This document shows positions 48,237-57,478 of a stretch of 64,000 nt of DNA, one piece after another (within the stretch, counting starts at the first letter, position 1; each line of letters begins with the position of its first letter). The stretch spans positions 1 through 64,000 of the forward strand of contig NZ_JAAVUQ010000031.1 of NCBI RefSeq assembly GCF_018449515.1, read 5' to 3'. Under the pieces are notes generated by a model, which saw only the letters and a list, made by a program, of their open reading frames with translations, had not been told where the DNA came from and searched no databases. Source of the DNA: Caballeronia sp. dw_19 (GTDB taxonomy: Bacteria; Pseudomonadota; Gammaproteobacteria; Burkholderiales; Burkholderiaceae). A program made the translations under genes and the position numbers.

Positions 48237-48881
48237 CTACTCTGCGAACTCAGCAAGGATGGTAGACGAGGCCGACACCTTCTCGCCAATCGCCACCCGC
48301 GGACGGCTGCCCACCGGCAGATACACATCGACTCGCGATCCAAAGCGGATAAAGCCATAACGCTGGCCACGGTTAAGCGGCTCGCCAACGTGGACGTAGC
48401 ACAAAATACGCCGCGCGATCAGTCCGGCGATCTGCACCGAAGTCACCGTATGCCCTGCCGCCGTCTGGATCACGATCGCATTGCGTTCGTTCTCGGTCGA
48501 GGCTTTATCGACGGCTGCATTGAGATACGAACCGGGAAAGTACTCGACCTTGCTGATAGCGCCATCGACCGGCGAGCGCTGCGAGTGGACATTGAACACG
48601 TTCATGAACACGCTGATCTTCAGCGCTTCGCGGCCCGCGTAAGGGTCGTGCGCGGTTTCCACGGCAACGATACGGCCGTCTGCCGGACACAGCACGGCGT
48701 TCGCCTGAACGGGAATCGGCCGGGCGGGGTCACGGAAAAACTGGACGACGAAGATCGTCAATAGCCAGAACGGCCAGGCAAAACCAAAGCCGCCGATGGC
48801 CTGGATCAACACGGCAATGACAGCCGCAATGGCAATAAACGGCCAGCCTTCACGCGCGATGATCGGATGTGGATAGTTCAT
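48237..48881 (-). CDS. psd: Phosphatidylserine decarboxylase proenzyme
   Basis: This 214-residue pyruvoyl enzyme converts phosphatidylserine to phosphatidylethanolamine. The self-cleavage site is seen as Gly-Ser in [12 protein letters not shown] near the C-terminus, giving a small alpha chain with an N-terminal pyruvoyl group. The length matches the short archaeal-type/Burkholderia form, not the longer E. coli form. An N-terminal hydrophobic segment anchors it to the membrane. It lies downstream of the ilvC terminator and upstream of pssA. Confidence 0.94.
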   Translation of the reverse strand: MNYPHPIIAREGWPFIAIAAVIAVLIQAIGGFGFAWPFWLLTIFVVQFFRDPARPIPVQANAVLCPADGRIVAVETAHDPYAGREALKISVFMNVFNVHSQRSPVDGAISKVEYFPGSYLNAAVDKASTENERNAIVIQTAAGHTVTSVQIAGLIARRILCYVHVGEPLNRGQRYGFIRFGSRVDVYLPVGSRPRVAIGEKVSASSTILAEFAE

Positions 48882-48919
48882 GAACGAGTTCTATGTTTTT
48901 AGTAAAACCGTAGGATAGC

Positions 48920-48955
48920 AAAAGCCGTCCGGCGCCAAGCGACACCGGACGGCTT
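48920..48955 (-). terminator. Terminator of ilvI-ilvH-ilvC
   Basis: AAGCCGTCCGG and CCGGACGGCTTTT pair perfectly around a 12-base loop, with a T-run leftward, 63 bases past the ilvC stop. A second short hairpin (GACCGG/CCGGTC) lies just before it. Confidence 0.88.
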
Positions 48956-49017
48956 GCGGTCTTCACCAGGACCGGCATACGAGGCCGGTCGTTCAGCTTT
49001 TTAAGTTCTGAAGCTGC

Positions 49018-50094
<1,077 letters not shown>

Positions 50095-50104
50095 TCAGGC
50101 GCTC

Positions 50105-50596
50105 TCAGACCTTCAGGATTCGCTCGCCCCGGCCAATGCCGGAACTGCCTGTGCGCACGGTCTCGAGAATTGCCGTTGCGTCCAGCCCCTGAATAAATGC
50201 GTCGAGCTTGTCGCTCGCGCCCGTCAGTTCCATCGTGTAGCTTTTTTCGGTAACGTCGATGATGCGGCCGCGGAAGATGTCCGCCATCCGCTTCATCTCT
50301 TCCCGTTCCTTACCGACCGCTCTCACCTTGATCAGCATCAGCTCGCGCTCAATGTGGGCGCCCTCTGTCAGGTCGACCACTTTCACCACCTCGATCAGGC
50401 GGTTCAGGTGCTTCGTGATCTGTTCGATCACGTCATCCGAGCCAATGGAAACGATGGTCAGCCGCGACAGCGAACTGTCTTCGGTCGGCGCCACCGTCAA
50501 GGTTTCAATGTTGTAGCCACGCGCGGAAAAGAGCCCGACGACACGCGATAACGCGCCCGGTTCGTTTTCCAGCAGCACGGAAATAATGTGTCTCAT
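50105..50596 (-). CDS. ilvH: Acetolactate synthase small (regulatory) subunit
   Basis: This 163-residue protein has an N-terminal ACT domain (RHIISVLLENEPGALSRVVGLFSARGYNIETL) that binds valine and a C-terminal activation domain. It raises the activity of the large subunit and confers feedback inhibition. It lies 114 bases downstream of ilvI and 70 upstream of ilvC. Confidence 0.96.
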   Translation of the reverse strand: MRHIISVLLENEPGALSRVVGLFSARGYNIETLTVAPTEDSSLSRLTIVSIGSDDVIEQITKHLNRLIEVVKVVDLTEGAHIERELMLIKVRAVGKEREEMKRMADIFRGRIIDVTEKSYTMELTGASDKLDAFIQGLDATAILETVRTGSSGIGRGERILKV

Positions 50597-50710
50597 GATA
50601 GGTGCGTTCCTGATTTATCCAGTTAGATAGCTTGTTTTCGCGAGACTCGTGCGCGGCCGGACGTCTTTTGTGGAGACGGGCGCGCGCGAGCCGCGCTTGG
50701 GAAAACAGCG

Positions 50711-52474
50711 TTATAGATCTTCCGATCCGAGCAGCATTTCCGTGATGCCCTTGCCTGCCTGGACCATCGGAAACACGTTTTCGGTGGGATCTGTCTGGAA
50801 GTCGAGGAACACCGTGCGATCCTTCAGGCGCAGTGCTTCTTTCAGCGCCGGTTCGACGTCGCGCGTGTGCTCGATGCGCATGCCCACGTGACCATAAGCC
50901 TCAGCCAGCTTCACGAAGTCAGGCAGCGCGTCCATGTAAGAACTGGAGTAGCGCTTCTTGTATTCGATCTGCTGCCACTGGCGAACCATGCCGAGATAGC
51001 GGTTGTTCAGCGAGATGATCTTGATCGGCGTGTTGTATTGCTTGCACGTCGACAATTCCTGGATGCACATCTGGACCGAGCCTTCGCCCGTGATGCACAA
51101 GACCTCGTCGTCCGGGTGCGCCATCTTCACGCCCATGGCCGCCGGCAAGCCGAAGCCCATGGTGCCGAGACCACCTGAATTGATCCATCGGCGCGGCTTG
51201 TTGAAGCGATAGAACTGCGCCGCCCACATTTGATGCTGGCCGACGTCCGAACAAACGAATGCTTCGCCGTCGGTCAGTTCCCACGCCTTTTCGACCACGT
51301 ACTGCGGCTTGATGATCTCGCTTGCACGGTCGAACTTGAGGCAGTCCTTCGAACGCCACGCCTCGATGTCCTTCCACCAGTCGGCCAGCGCCGCCGTGTC
51401 CGGACCGTGTTCGGCCGTCTGCAACTGTTCGATCAACTCTTTCAACACTTCCTTCACGTCGCCGACAATCGGAATATCGACCTTCACGCGCTTGGAAATG
51501 GACGACGGATCAATGTCGATGTGAATGATCTTCTTCGCATGCGACGCGAAATGCTCCGGATCACCGATCACGCGGTCATCGAAACGCGCGCCGATCGCGA
51601 TCAGCACATCGCAATGCTGCATGGCCATGTTGGCTTCGTACGTGCCGTGCATGCCGAGCATGCCGAGGAATTTCTTGTTGTCCGCGCGATAACCGCCCAG
51701 GCCCATCAGCGTATTCGTCACCGGATAACCAAGCAGGTCGGCGAACTGGTTCAACTCACGCGCCGCATTCGCCAGGATAATGCCGCCGCCCGTGTAGATG
51801 TACGGACGCTTCGCCGAGAGCAACAACTGCACGGCCTTGCGGATCTGGCCCGAATGGCCTTTGGTGACCGGATTGTACGAACGCAGCGAGACGGATTTGA
51901 TTGGTTCGTACTTGCACGGCGTCTTCGACACATCTTTCGGAATGTCGATCAGCACCGGGCCTGGACGTCCCGTCCGGGCGATGTAAAACGCCTTCTTGAT
52001 GGTCAAAGCAAGCTCGCGCACGTCCTTCACAAGGAAGTTGTGCTTGACGCATGGACGCGTAATGCCGACCGTATCGCATTCCTGGAACGCATCCTGGCCG
52101 ATTGCCGCGGTAGGAACCTGGCCGCTGATGATCACGAGCGGGATGGAATCCATGTAGGCAGTGGCAATACCGGTCACCGCATTGGTGACGCCGGGGCCAG
52201 AGGTCACGAGGCACACGCCGACATTACCCGTGGAGCGCGCGTAGGCGTCAGCGGCATGAACCGCGGCCTGTTCGTGGCGCACGAGGATGTGCTGGATCTG
52301 GTCCTGCTTGTACAACTCGTCGTAGATATAGAGTACCGAGCCGCCGGGATAGCCCCAAATGAACTCGACTTTTTCGTCAGCGAGCGCGCGCATGAGCACG
52401 GTGCCGCCGATGGATTCAGCTTCGAGGGGGGGAGTCGTATCCGACGTGGAGAATTCCGCGCTGGGCATATTCAT
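50711..52474 (-). CDS. ilvI: Acetolactate synthase large (catalytic) subunit
   Basis: This 587-residue thiamine-diphosphate enzyme condenses pyruvate with pyruvate or 2-oxobutyrate, the first common step of valine, leucine and isoleucine synthesis. The catalytic Glu is in LVRHEQAAVHAADAYAR, the ThDP/Mg motif begins GEGSVQMCIQELSTCKQYN (GEGS in place of the usual GDGS) and ends at Asn-Asn, and FAD-binding sequence lies mid-protein. It could equally be named ilvB. It heads the operon, with a roughly 140-base leader and a sigma-70 promoter upstream. Confidence 0.96.
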   Translation of the reverse strand: MNMPSAEFSTSDTTPPLEAESIGGTVLMRALADEKVEFIWGYPGGSVLYIYDELYKQDQIQHILVRHEQAAVHAADAYARSTGNVGVCLVTSGPGVTNAVTGIATAYMDSIPLVIISGQVPTAAIGQDAFQECDTVGITRPCVKHNFLVKDVRELALTIKKAFYIARTGRPGPVLIDIPKDVSKTPCKYEPIKSVSLRSYNPVTKGHSGQIRKAVQLLLSAKRPYIYTGGGIILANAARELNQFADLLGYPVTNTLMGLGGYRADNKKFLGMLGMHGTYEANMAMQHCDVLIAIGARFDDRVIGDPEHFASHAKKIIHIDIDPSSISKRVKVDIPIVGDVKEVLKELIEQLQTAEHGPDTAALADWWKDIEAWRSKDCLKFDRASEIIKPQYVVEKAWELTDGEAFVCSDVGQHQMWAAQFYRFNKPRRWINSGGLGTMGFGLPAAMGVKMAHPDDEVLCITGEGSVQMCIQELSTCKQYNTPIKIISLNNRYLGMVRQWQQIEYKKRYSSSYMDALPDFVKLAEAYGHVGMRIEHTRDVEPALKEALRLKDRTVFLDFQTDPTENVFPMVQAGKGITEMLLGSEDL

Positions 52475-52522
52475 ACATTCACCTTTCGAATTTTCGGCAA
52501 AAAATTGATTGGGTGCTCTCTG

Positions 52523-52587
52523 CCGGGCTTATGGCTCGGGTTCAAGCGGCGCGTCTAAATGGGAAGCGGGCTTCTTGGGCTCGCCTC
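52523..52587 (-). promoter_or_regulatory. ilvI leader with two similar tandem hairpins
   Basis: Reading leftward, the leader holds GAGGCGAGC-loop-GCCCGCTTC (52587-52563) and then CCGAGC-loop-GCCCGG (52539-52523). Both share a GAGC/GCCC core with the same A-C opposition in the stem. The second ends 48 bases before the ilvI start. A betaproteobacterial ilvH RNA motif has been described upstream of such genes; I cannot confirm that this is it. No leader peptide rich in Ile, Val or Leu is seen. Confidence 0.5.
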
Positions 52588-52621
52588 AAAGAGACAGTTC
52601 ACTTTATGATGCGAGTCGGAA

Positions 52622-52651
52622 ACGATAGCCCGAGGCAATAAAGGTCGTCAA
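52622..52651 (-). promoter_or_regulatory. Sigma-70 promoter of ilvI-ilvH-ilvC
   Basis: Reading leftward, TTGACG (52651-52646) and TATCGT (52627-52622) are 18 bases apart. The predicted start near 52615 gives a leader of about 141 bases before the ilvI ATG. Confidence 0.65.
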
Positions 52652-52858
52652 GGAAAAATTGCACAATCCTCCCTGAAGCGAGCAGGAATCGCAGCTTAAA
52701 GGCTCGGATTTATCCGAAATACTGAAGAAAACTCTGTGTTTCAGCCTGTAACGGCGGCGCATTTCCTCGCTGTTCACTCAAAAGTTTGCTAGCATCCGCA
52801 GGTTTTAAACCTCTCACCAACTCTTATCGACGCACGCTCGTTGCGCCGGGCCTCACGG

Positions 52859-53422
52859 ATGGCATCAGACAAGGAACTCGCCGATTTTCTGGCGGGCGTC
52901 GAAAGACGCGCGTTTAAGCAGACGGTGTACACCGTACGCGACGACGATGCGGCGCTCGACATCGTTCAGGATGCGATGATCAAGCTCGCCGAAAAATACG
53001 GCGACCGGCCACCGCCCGAATTGCCCCTTTTGTTTCAGCGTATCCTGCAGAATGCAACGCACGACTATTTCCGGCGCCAAAAGGTCCGCAATACGTGGGT
53101 AAGCCTGTTCTCCTCGTTCGGCAACGCCGACGACGACGAATTCGACCCCCTGGAGACCTTCGAATCGCAGGACGGGACGGTCGGTGCGGAAAGCAGCGAG
53201 AGCCGGCTCGAGCGTGAACAGGTGCTCAACCTGATCGACGCGGAGATCCAAAAACTACCAGCACGTCAACGGGAAGCGTTTCTCATGCGTTACTGGGAGG
53301 ATATGGATGTCGCCGAAACCGCCGCTGCAATGGGCTGCTCTGAAGGCAGCGTAAAAACACATTGCTCGCGGGCCACGCACGCGCTGGCACACGCGCTGAA
53401 GGCGAAAGGAATCACGCTATGA
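52859..53422 (+). CDS. ECF-type RNA polymerase sigma factor
   Basis: This 187-residue sigma-70 family factor has only regions 2 and 4. Region 2 includes ALDIVQDAMIKLAEKYGD and RILQNATHDYFRRQKVRNTW (core binding and -10 recognition). Region 4 is LPARQREAFLMRYWEDMDVAETAAAMGCSEGSVKTH, a standard HTH. The ATG at 52859 is preferred; an in-frame TTG lies six codons upstream and the ribosome site is weak. Its stop overlaps the next start (ATGA), so it is coupled to the DUF3619 protein, a likely regulator. The upstream 384-base region is shared with the divergent ilvI promoter. Confidence 0.9.
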   Translation: MASDKELADFLAGVERRAFKQTVYTVRDDDAALDIVQDAMIKLAEKYGDRPPPELPLLFQRILQNATHDYFRRQKVRNTWVSLFSSFGNADDDEFDPLETFESQDGTVGAESSESRLEREQVLNLIDAEIQKLPARQREAFLMRYWEDMDVAETAAAMGCSEGSVKTHCSRATHALAHALKAKGITL

Positions 53423-53865
53423 GCAACGCTCTCGATCACAAGGAAACCGAGTTCGCGCTGAAGGTACGCCGCGCGCTCGACGAAAACATCAATTCGCTAC
53501 CCGCCGCATCGCTCGACAAGCTCGCAGCGGCGCGCCGGACGGCGATTGCACGCAAGAAGCCGGAAAAAGTCGCGGTCGCCGCGCCGGTTTTCGCGCCTTC
53601 GCTCGCCGGGGCGGGCATGGCAGGTCCGGGTTCGCTCGGCCCGGCCGGCTCTGGCCACGCGGGTAAACGCGGCCGCTTCTCGCGCCTCGCGCTGGCGTGG
53701 CCGCTGCTCGCGCTCGTGATCGGGTTGGCTGGCATCGCTTATTTCGAGGACCAGCAGCGCACCGCGGAACTCGCCGATATCGACGCGGCCATGCTCAGCG
53801 ACAATCTCCCGCTCGACGCCTATCTCGACCACGGTTTCAACGCGTACCTGACGCGCAATCATTAA
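53419..53865 (+). CDS. DUF3619 membrane protein, candidate anti-sigma factor
   Basis: This 148-residue protein has a helical cytoplasmic N-terminal half (KETEFALKVRRALDENINSLP, then AARRTAIARK), a Gly/Ala/Pro linker, one transmembrane helix near residues 92-112 (LALAWPLLALVIGLAGIAYF) and a short periplasmic tail. DUF3619 is a betaproteobacterial family of unknown function. Translational coupling to the sigma gene and single-span topology with a cytoplasmic helical domain are what an anti-sigma factor would show. There is no zinc-binding HxxxCxxC motif, so it would not be a ZAS-type anti-sigma. The role is inferred. Confidence 0.8.
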   Translation: MSNALDHKETEFALKVRRALDENINSLPAASLDKLAAARRTAIARKKPEKVAVAAPVFAPSLAGAGMAGPGSLGPAGSGHAGKRGRFSRLALAWPLLALVIGLAGIAYFEDQQRTAELADIDAAMLSDNLPLDAYLDHGFNAYLTRNH

Positions 53866-53883
53866 GACTGCAGGAGTCATCGG

Positions 53884-54633
53884 GTGAGTTACAAGCGCGG
53901 CCTCGCGATTGTCTTTGGATGCGCAATTGCGGGACTTGTCGCGTTTGCCGCCACCTATCCGCGTTTCTACTCGTCCGCTTCGGCGGTGCCTGTTGCCGCT
54001 GCGCCGGCCGGGGCGAGCGCGGGAGAAGTCCTGTCGCCGCTTTCTTCGCTCTCCTCCCCCGCCAGTCCTATGGCATGGGCCCGGCTTACCGACGCGCAAC
54101 GGGTCGCGCTCGCGCCGTTCGCCTCGCAATGGGATCAATTCAGCGAAGAACGTAAGCGCAATTGGATCAAGATAGCCTCGCGATACAAGAAGATGTCGCC
54201 CGATGCGCAAAAACGCCTGCATGAACGAATGACCGAATGGGTCCACATGACCCCGGAACAACGCAAGGTCGCGCGCGAAAATTATCAGGTTTCGAAGTCC
54301 GTCCCTGTTGAGAAGCGGGAACGCGCCTGGGATGCTTATCAAAAGCTCCCGGAAGATCAGAAGAAAAAGCTCGCCGCCACCGAACACCCGCGCCGGCCAA
54401 CCGTTGTCAGCGCGCCGCCTTCCGGTAAAACCGAAGTCAAGGATATCGACCGGCTGATGACCGCGCGGGAACATTCGCGTGCTTCCGAGGCTGCTGCAAT
54501 GGGGACGTCGGCTTCTCCAGCGGCGCCCGCCGCTCCCGTTGGTCCCGCCATTCCCAGCGCCGCCAGTTTTGTGCCGGCCACGCCGATTCCGGTTTCGCCG
54601 CAACAGGCGCCGTCCATATTCAACGGGTCTTAG
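53884..54633 (+). CDS. DUF3106 protein, membrane-anchored
   Basis: This 249-residue protein starts with GTG (MSYKRGLAIVFGCAIAGLVAF), giving an N-terminal membrane anchor or signal peptide. An Ala/Ser-rich stretch and a charged helical DUF3106 region (about residues 62-160) follow, containing repeated units of the form WDQFSEERKRNWIKIASRYKKMSPDAQKRL and WVHMTPEQRKVARENY. The pattern of short LTxEQR..W-type helical repeats recalls periplasmic heat-shock or stress proteins such as the Spy/CpxP group, but homology is not established. The C-terminal tail is Pro/Ala-rich. It is 18 bases after DUF3619 and in the same operon. Confidence 0.75.
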   Translation: MSYKRGLAIVFGCAIAGLVAFAATYPRFYSSASAVPVAAAPAGASAGEVLSPLSSLSSPASPMAWARLTDAQRVALAPFASQWDQFSEERKRNWIKIASRYKKMSPDAQKRLHERMTEWVHMTPEQRKVARENYQVSKSVPVEKRERAWDAYQKLPEDQKKKLAATEHPRRPTVVSAPPSGKTEVKDIDRLMTAREHSRASEAAAMGTSASPAAPAAPVGPAIPSAASFVPATPIPVSPQQAPSIFNGS

Positions 54634-54640
54634 GCACAAA

Positions 54641-55165
54641 TTGAGCGCTTCCTCTCTGGAATCTGTCGAGTCTCCCGAATTGAGCGCGCCCAGGCTGCGT
54701 CGCCGACTGGCTACGATGCTCTATGAAGGCGTGATCCTGTTCGGGATCGTCTTTGTTGCCGGGTATTTGTTCAGCACGCTCACCCAGCAACGCAACGGAC
54801 TCACCCACCACAATCTGCTGATGGCGTGGATCGGGTTTGTGCTCGCAGTTTATTTCGTCTACTTCTGGACGCATGGCGGCCAGACACTGCCCATGAAAAC
54901 CTGGCGGCTGAAAGTGGTCGATGCGCGTGGAGCGCCGGTTTCCATAACACGCGCCATCGCGCGCTATGTGTTTGCGTGGTTGTGGTTCCTGCCGCCGCTG
55001 GCATTGCATCCGTTGCTCAAGCTTTCCGTTCCGGCCACGCTTGTAGTGACCGCCGTGTGGATCGTGCTGTGGGCCACAGCAGTGTGGCTCGATCCGGCAC
55101 GACAGTTTTTGCATGACCGGCTGGCCGGAACGCGGATCGTGGGCGTGGTCCCACCGGCGGCTTAG
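54641..55165 (+). CDS. RDD family membrane protein
   Basis: This 174-residue membrane protein has about four hydrophobic segments and the RDD-family pattern: Arg in LRRRLATMLYEGVILFG, then GQTLPMKTWRLKVVDARGAP, and a final Asp in WLDPARQFLHDRLAGTRIV. The function of the family is largely unknown; some members are ion exchangers. The start is a TTG at 54641, seven bases after the DUF3106 stop; no ATG occurs before the first conserved Arg region except an internal one at the hydrophobic segment. It is the fourth and last gene of the sigma-factor operon. Confidence 0.8.
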   Translation: MSASSLESVESPELSAPRLRRRLATMLYEGVILFGIVFVAGYLFSTLTQQRNGLTHHNLLMAWIGFVLAVYFVYFWTHGGQTLPMKTWRLKVVDARGAPVSITRAIARYVFAWLWFLPPLALHPLLKLSVPATLVVTAVWIVLWATAVWLDPARQFLHDRLAGTRIVGVVPPAA

Positions 55166-55296
55166 TCCAACATCCGCAATGTTGAACCGCTGTGGATCAC
55201 GGCAACGAAAAAACCTCAAGCGATATCTCTCAGGCCTCCGAAGCGTCAGTTGCGCGCTGAAATCCGGCCTTCTCCCCTATCTTGCTTTTGTCGGTC

Positions 55297-56049
55297 TCAG
55301 CTCAGCCAGTCTGGAGCTTCCTTCAGCGCCATATGCAGGTTGTCGTTGAAGTGATGGATCCGATAACCCAATCCCCCGAACATTGTCTGCAATGACCGTC
55401 GCGTATAAAGCGTGATATGGCCATTGCGAGGCGCGATGTACCAGTTGTCCATCCCCCGCGGCGACACGTGATCTATCGTCAACGTGGAGAACAGCAATAC
55501 ACCACGCCCGTTTAGCAGCCCGAGCGCTTCCTGGACAGAGACCAGCGGTTCGGGCGTGTGCTCCAGAACCTCGAACGCGCTGATGAAATCGAATGAGCCT
55601 GACGGCGGCACCCCTTCTTCATCCATCGGGTCCCAGCTATGTCCGTCTACTCCGCCATTGCGCAATAACGACGTCAGCGTGCCATTGCCGCCACCATAGT
55701 CGAGACACCTTAACCCGTGACCTTTCTTGATGAAATCAAGAATGAAAGCGGCATTGCCCGCAGGCCGTGAATCAATGTAGTCAGGGTCGACCAGCACGTA
55801 ATCATCGTTATAAATGTGCCGCAGGTAGTCGGCCTTGCTCCAATGATCGAACGCAGTGGTGAAGATGAGACCGCAAGCATTGCATCGGTTGTAATAGACC
55901 GGCACGCCGGTGAGCGGCAGATAGCGCCCGCGCCGCTCTTCGCAACTCTTGTTGAAGTCGGTGACGCCGTAGAGAGGCGCCGGTTCGTTGCATACTTTGC
56001 ACATCGACATTCGAACGGCCTGCCCCACTGTTCCGCTATCCAGTTGCAT
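55297..56049 (-). CDS. SAM-dependent methyltransferase with zinc-ribbon N-terminus
   Basis: This 250-residue protein has an N-terminal cysteine cluster (CKVCNEP, then YNRCNACGLIF), which looks like a zinc ribbon, followed by a class I methyltransferase domain with motif I as RCLDYGGGNGTLTSLL and the acidic motif II/III region FDFISAFEVLEHTPEP. This layout is seen in sugar or capsule-associated C-methyltransferases and related enzymes, but without a polysaccharide gene cluster here the substrate cannot be named. The start at 56049 is the best of several; the upstream region contains no other good site. It is convergent with the RDD gene. Confidence 0.75.
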   Translation of the reverse strand: MQLDSGTVGQAVRMSMCKVCNEPAPLYGVTDFNKSCEERRGRYLPLTGVPVYYNRCNACGLIFTTAFDHWSKADYLRHIYNDDYVLVDPDYIDSRPAGNAAFILDFIKKGHGLRCLDYGGGNGTLTSLLRNGGVDGHSWDPMDEEGVPPSGSFDFISAFEVLEHTPEPLVSVQEALGLLNGRGVLLFSTLTIDHVSPRGMDNWYIAPRNGHITLYTRRSLQTMFGGLGYRIHHFNDNLHMALKEAPDWLS

Positions 56050-56417
56050 AGGATTCCATCGTAAATCCGAGAGTATAGGCGAAGCCAACACGATGAGGAC
56101 GCTCAGCTCCCCGCGTACTTGCGGCGATGTATCGCATCCGGTTATCGGCGAGTCATGCCAGTTTTCGCGTGGTCGTGGCGCTGCAGCAACGATAGTCCGT
56201 CAGGGCAACGTCCATCTGCGCGAACCCGACCGCGAAACGAAATCGCGCATAAACATCGCGCGTTGTAATGCGGGGTAAGCGCCCGCAAAGCCAACCGGAC
56301 GGGCTTGCCATCTGTCCCACCGGACACCTCGAAGAACCTTAAATCGCGGCGTTTTTCCTTCTTCAATGCACACTCGGCACTTCCGCCACAACCTTTAGTA
56401 ATAAGAAGTTTTCGTGA
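56050..56417. other. Intergenic region between divergent genes
   Basis: This region separates the methyltransferase (leftward) and the PlcP-like gene (rightward). It is less GC-rich near 56380-56415. No terminator, RNA gene or supported open frame was found; it should hold promoters for both genes. The Pho-box-like element at its right end is listed separately. Confidence 0.4.
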
Positions 56418-56435
56418 CTGTCATGGCTCCGTCAC
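56418..56435 (+). promoter_or_regulatory. Pho-box-like PhoB site upstream of plcP
   Basis: CTGTCAT-GGCT-CCGTCAC: two 7-base direct repeats spaced 11 bases apart, matching 14 of 18 positions of the PhoB consensus. The first half-site is perfect and the second has one mismatch. It ends 45 bases before the chosen ATG of the PlcP-like gene, a normal distance for a PhoB-activated promoter. This argues against the in-frame ATG at 56442, which would lie only 7 bases from the site. Confidence 0.6.
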
Positions 56436-56480
56436 GCGAGCATGGCGCAATGGCCGCACTGCAACCCGTTGCGCGTGCCC

Positions 56481-57428
56481 ATGGCCACTAAATCGTCTGC
56501 GAGTCACCTCCTAGGCATTACCCTCCGCGATGCCGAAGCCATCGCGTTCCGCACCGACGTGGCGCCTCCCCCTTCCACTGAAACCACCGGCGCCAGCCTC
56601 GCTCCCCCGACCGCTTCTGGAACCACCTCTCGCCCCGACGACGAACCTGCCGACCATCGCTACCGTACCATCTGGCTATCCGATATCCATCTCGGCTCCG
56701 GTGGCTGTCAGGCGCACTATCTGCTCGATTTTCTCCGCCATAACGATTCCGAGTACCTGTACCTGGTGGGCGACATCATCGACGGATGGCAACTGCGCAA
56801 AGGCTGGTTCTGGCCGCAAGCGCACAACGACGTGATCCAGAAGGTGCTGCGCAAAGCCCGCAAGGGCACGCAGGTGGTCTACATTCCGGGCAATCACGAC
56901 GAAGCCGCGCGACAGTTCTGCGACCTGGCTTTCGGCGACATCCATGTCCGCAACGAGGCGTTCCATACCACACTTGCGGGCAAGCGCCTGTGGATCGTGC
57001 ATGGCGATCTCTTCGATGGCGTCATCCAGCACGCCAAGTGGCTCGCTTATCTCGGTGACACGCTCTACACGCTGATCCTGCTGCTCAACCGCTGGTTCAA
57101 CCGGGTGCGCAGCCGCTTGGGCCTGAACTATTGGTCGCTCTCGCAATACCTCAAGCATCAGGTCAAGAACGCGGTGAACTTCATCTCGAAGTTCGAGCAC
57201 GTGATGACCGATGAAGCGCGCCGCCGCGGCTGCGACGGCGTTGTCTGCGGTCATATTCACAAAGCTGAAATCCGCGATATCGACGGTGTCCTGTACTGCA
57301 ATGACGGCGACTGGGTGGAAAGCCTGTCGGCGCTTGTCGAGACGTTCGAAGGCGAGCTGAAGATCATTTACTGGACCGTCCTGCGCTCTCCTGAACACCA
57401 TTCGCAAAAGGCCGCGGCGACTGCTTGA
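56481..57428 (+). CDS. plcP: PlcP-type phospholipase C, metallophosphoesterase fold
   Basis: This 315-residue calcineurin-like phosphoesterase is of the kind often labelled UDP-2,3-diacylglucosamine diphosphatase. The metal site is complete: DIH in LSDIHLGSGG, GD in LVGDIIDGW, GNHDE, and GHIH, plus VHGDLFDG. Segments such as GWQLRKGWFWPQAHNDVIQK and FNRVRSRLGLNYWSLSQYLK fit PlcP, the phosphate-stress phospholipase C that releases diacylglycerol from phospholipids, better than LpxH. The neighbouring Agt-like glycosyltransferase and upstream Pho-box-like site support this. The N-terminal 60 residues are variable; the ATG at 56481 is preferred given the promoter site. LpxH activity remains the alternative. 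Confidence 0.75.
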   Translation: MATKSSASHLLGITLRDAEAIAFRTDVAPPPSTETTGASLAPPTASGTTSRPDDEPADHRYRTIWLSDIHLGSGGCQAHYLLDFLRHNDSEYLYLVGDIIDGWQLRKGWFWPQAHNDVIQKVLRKARKGTQVVYIPGNHDEAARQFCDLAFGDIHVRNEAFHTTLAGKRLWIVHGDLFDGVIQHAKWLAYLGDTLYTLILLLNRWFNRVRSRLGLNYWSLSQYLKHQVKNAVNFISKFEHVMTDEARRRGCDGVVCGHIHKAEIRDIDGVLYCNDGDWVESLSALVETFEGELKIIYWTVLRSPEHHSQKAAATA

Positions 57429-57478
57429 TCGACTGCCTGAGCAACCGCCTGAGCGCTTTCACTTATCGAGGCCATCGA

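Noticed and set aside
51230-52558. A 442-codon plus-strand frame opposite ilvI
   Set aside because: Antisense shadow of a conserved gene; low-complexity His/Arg/Val composition and no recognisable domain.
52555-52602. A short GTG-started frame in the ilvI leader as a possible attenuator peptide
   Set aside because: It encodes about 15 residues with only scattered Leu and one Ile and no run of Ile, Val or Leu codons, so it does not look like a classical leader peptide.
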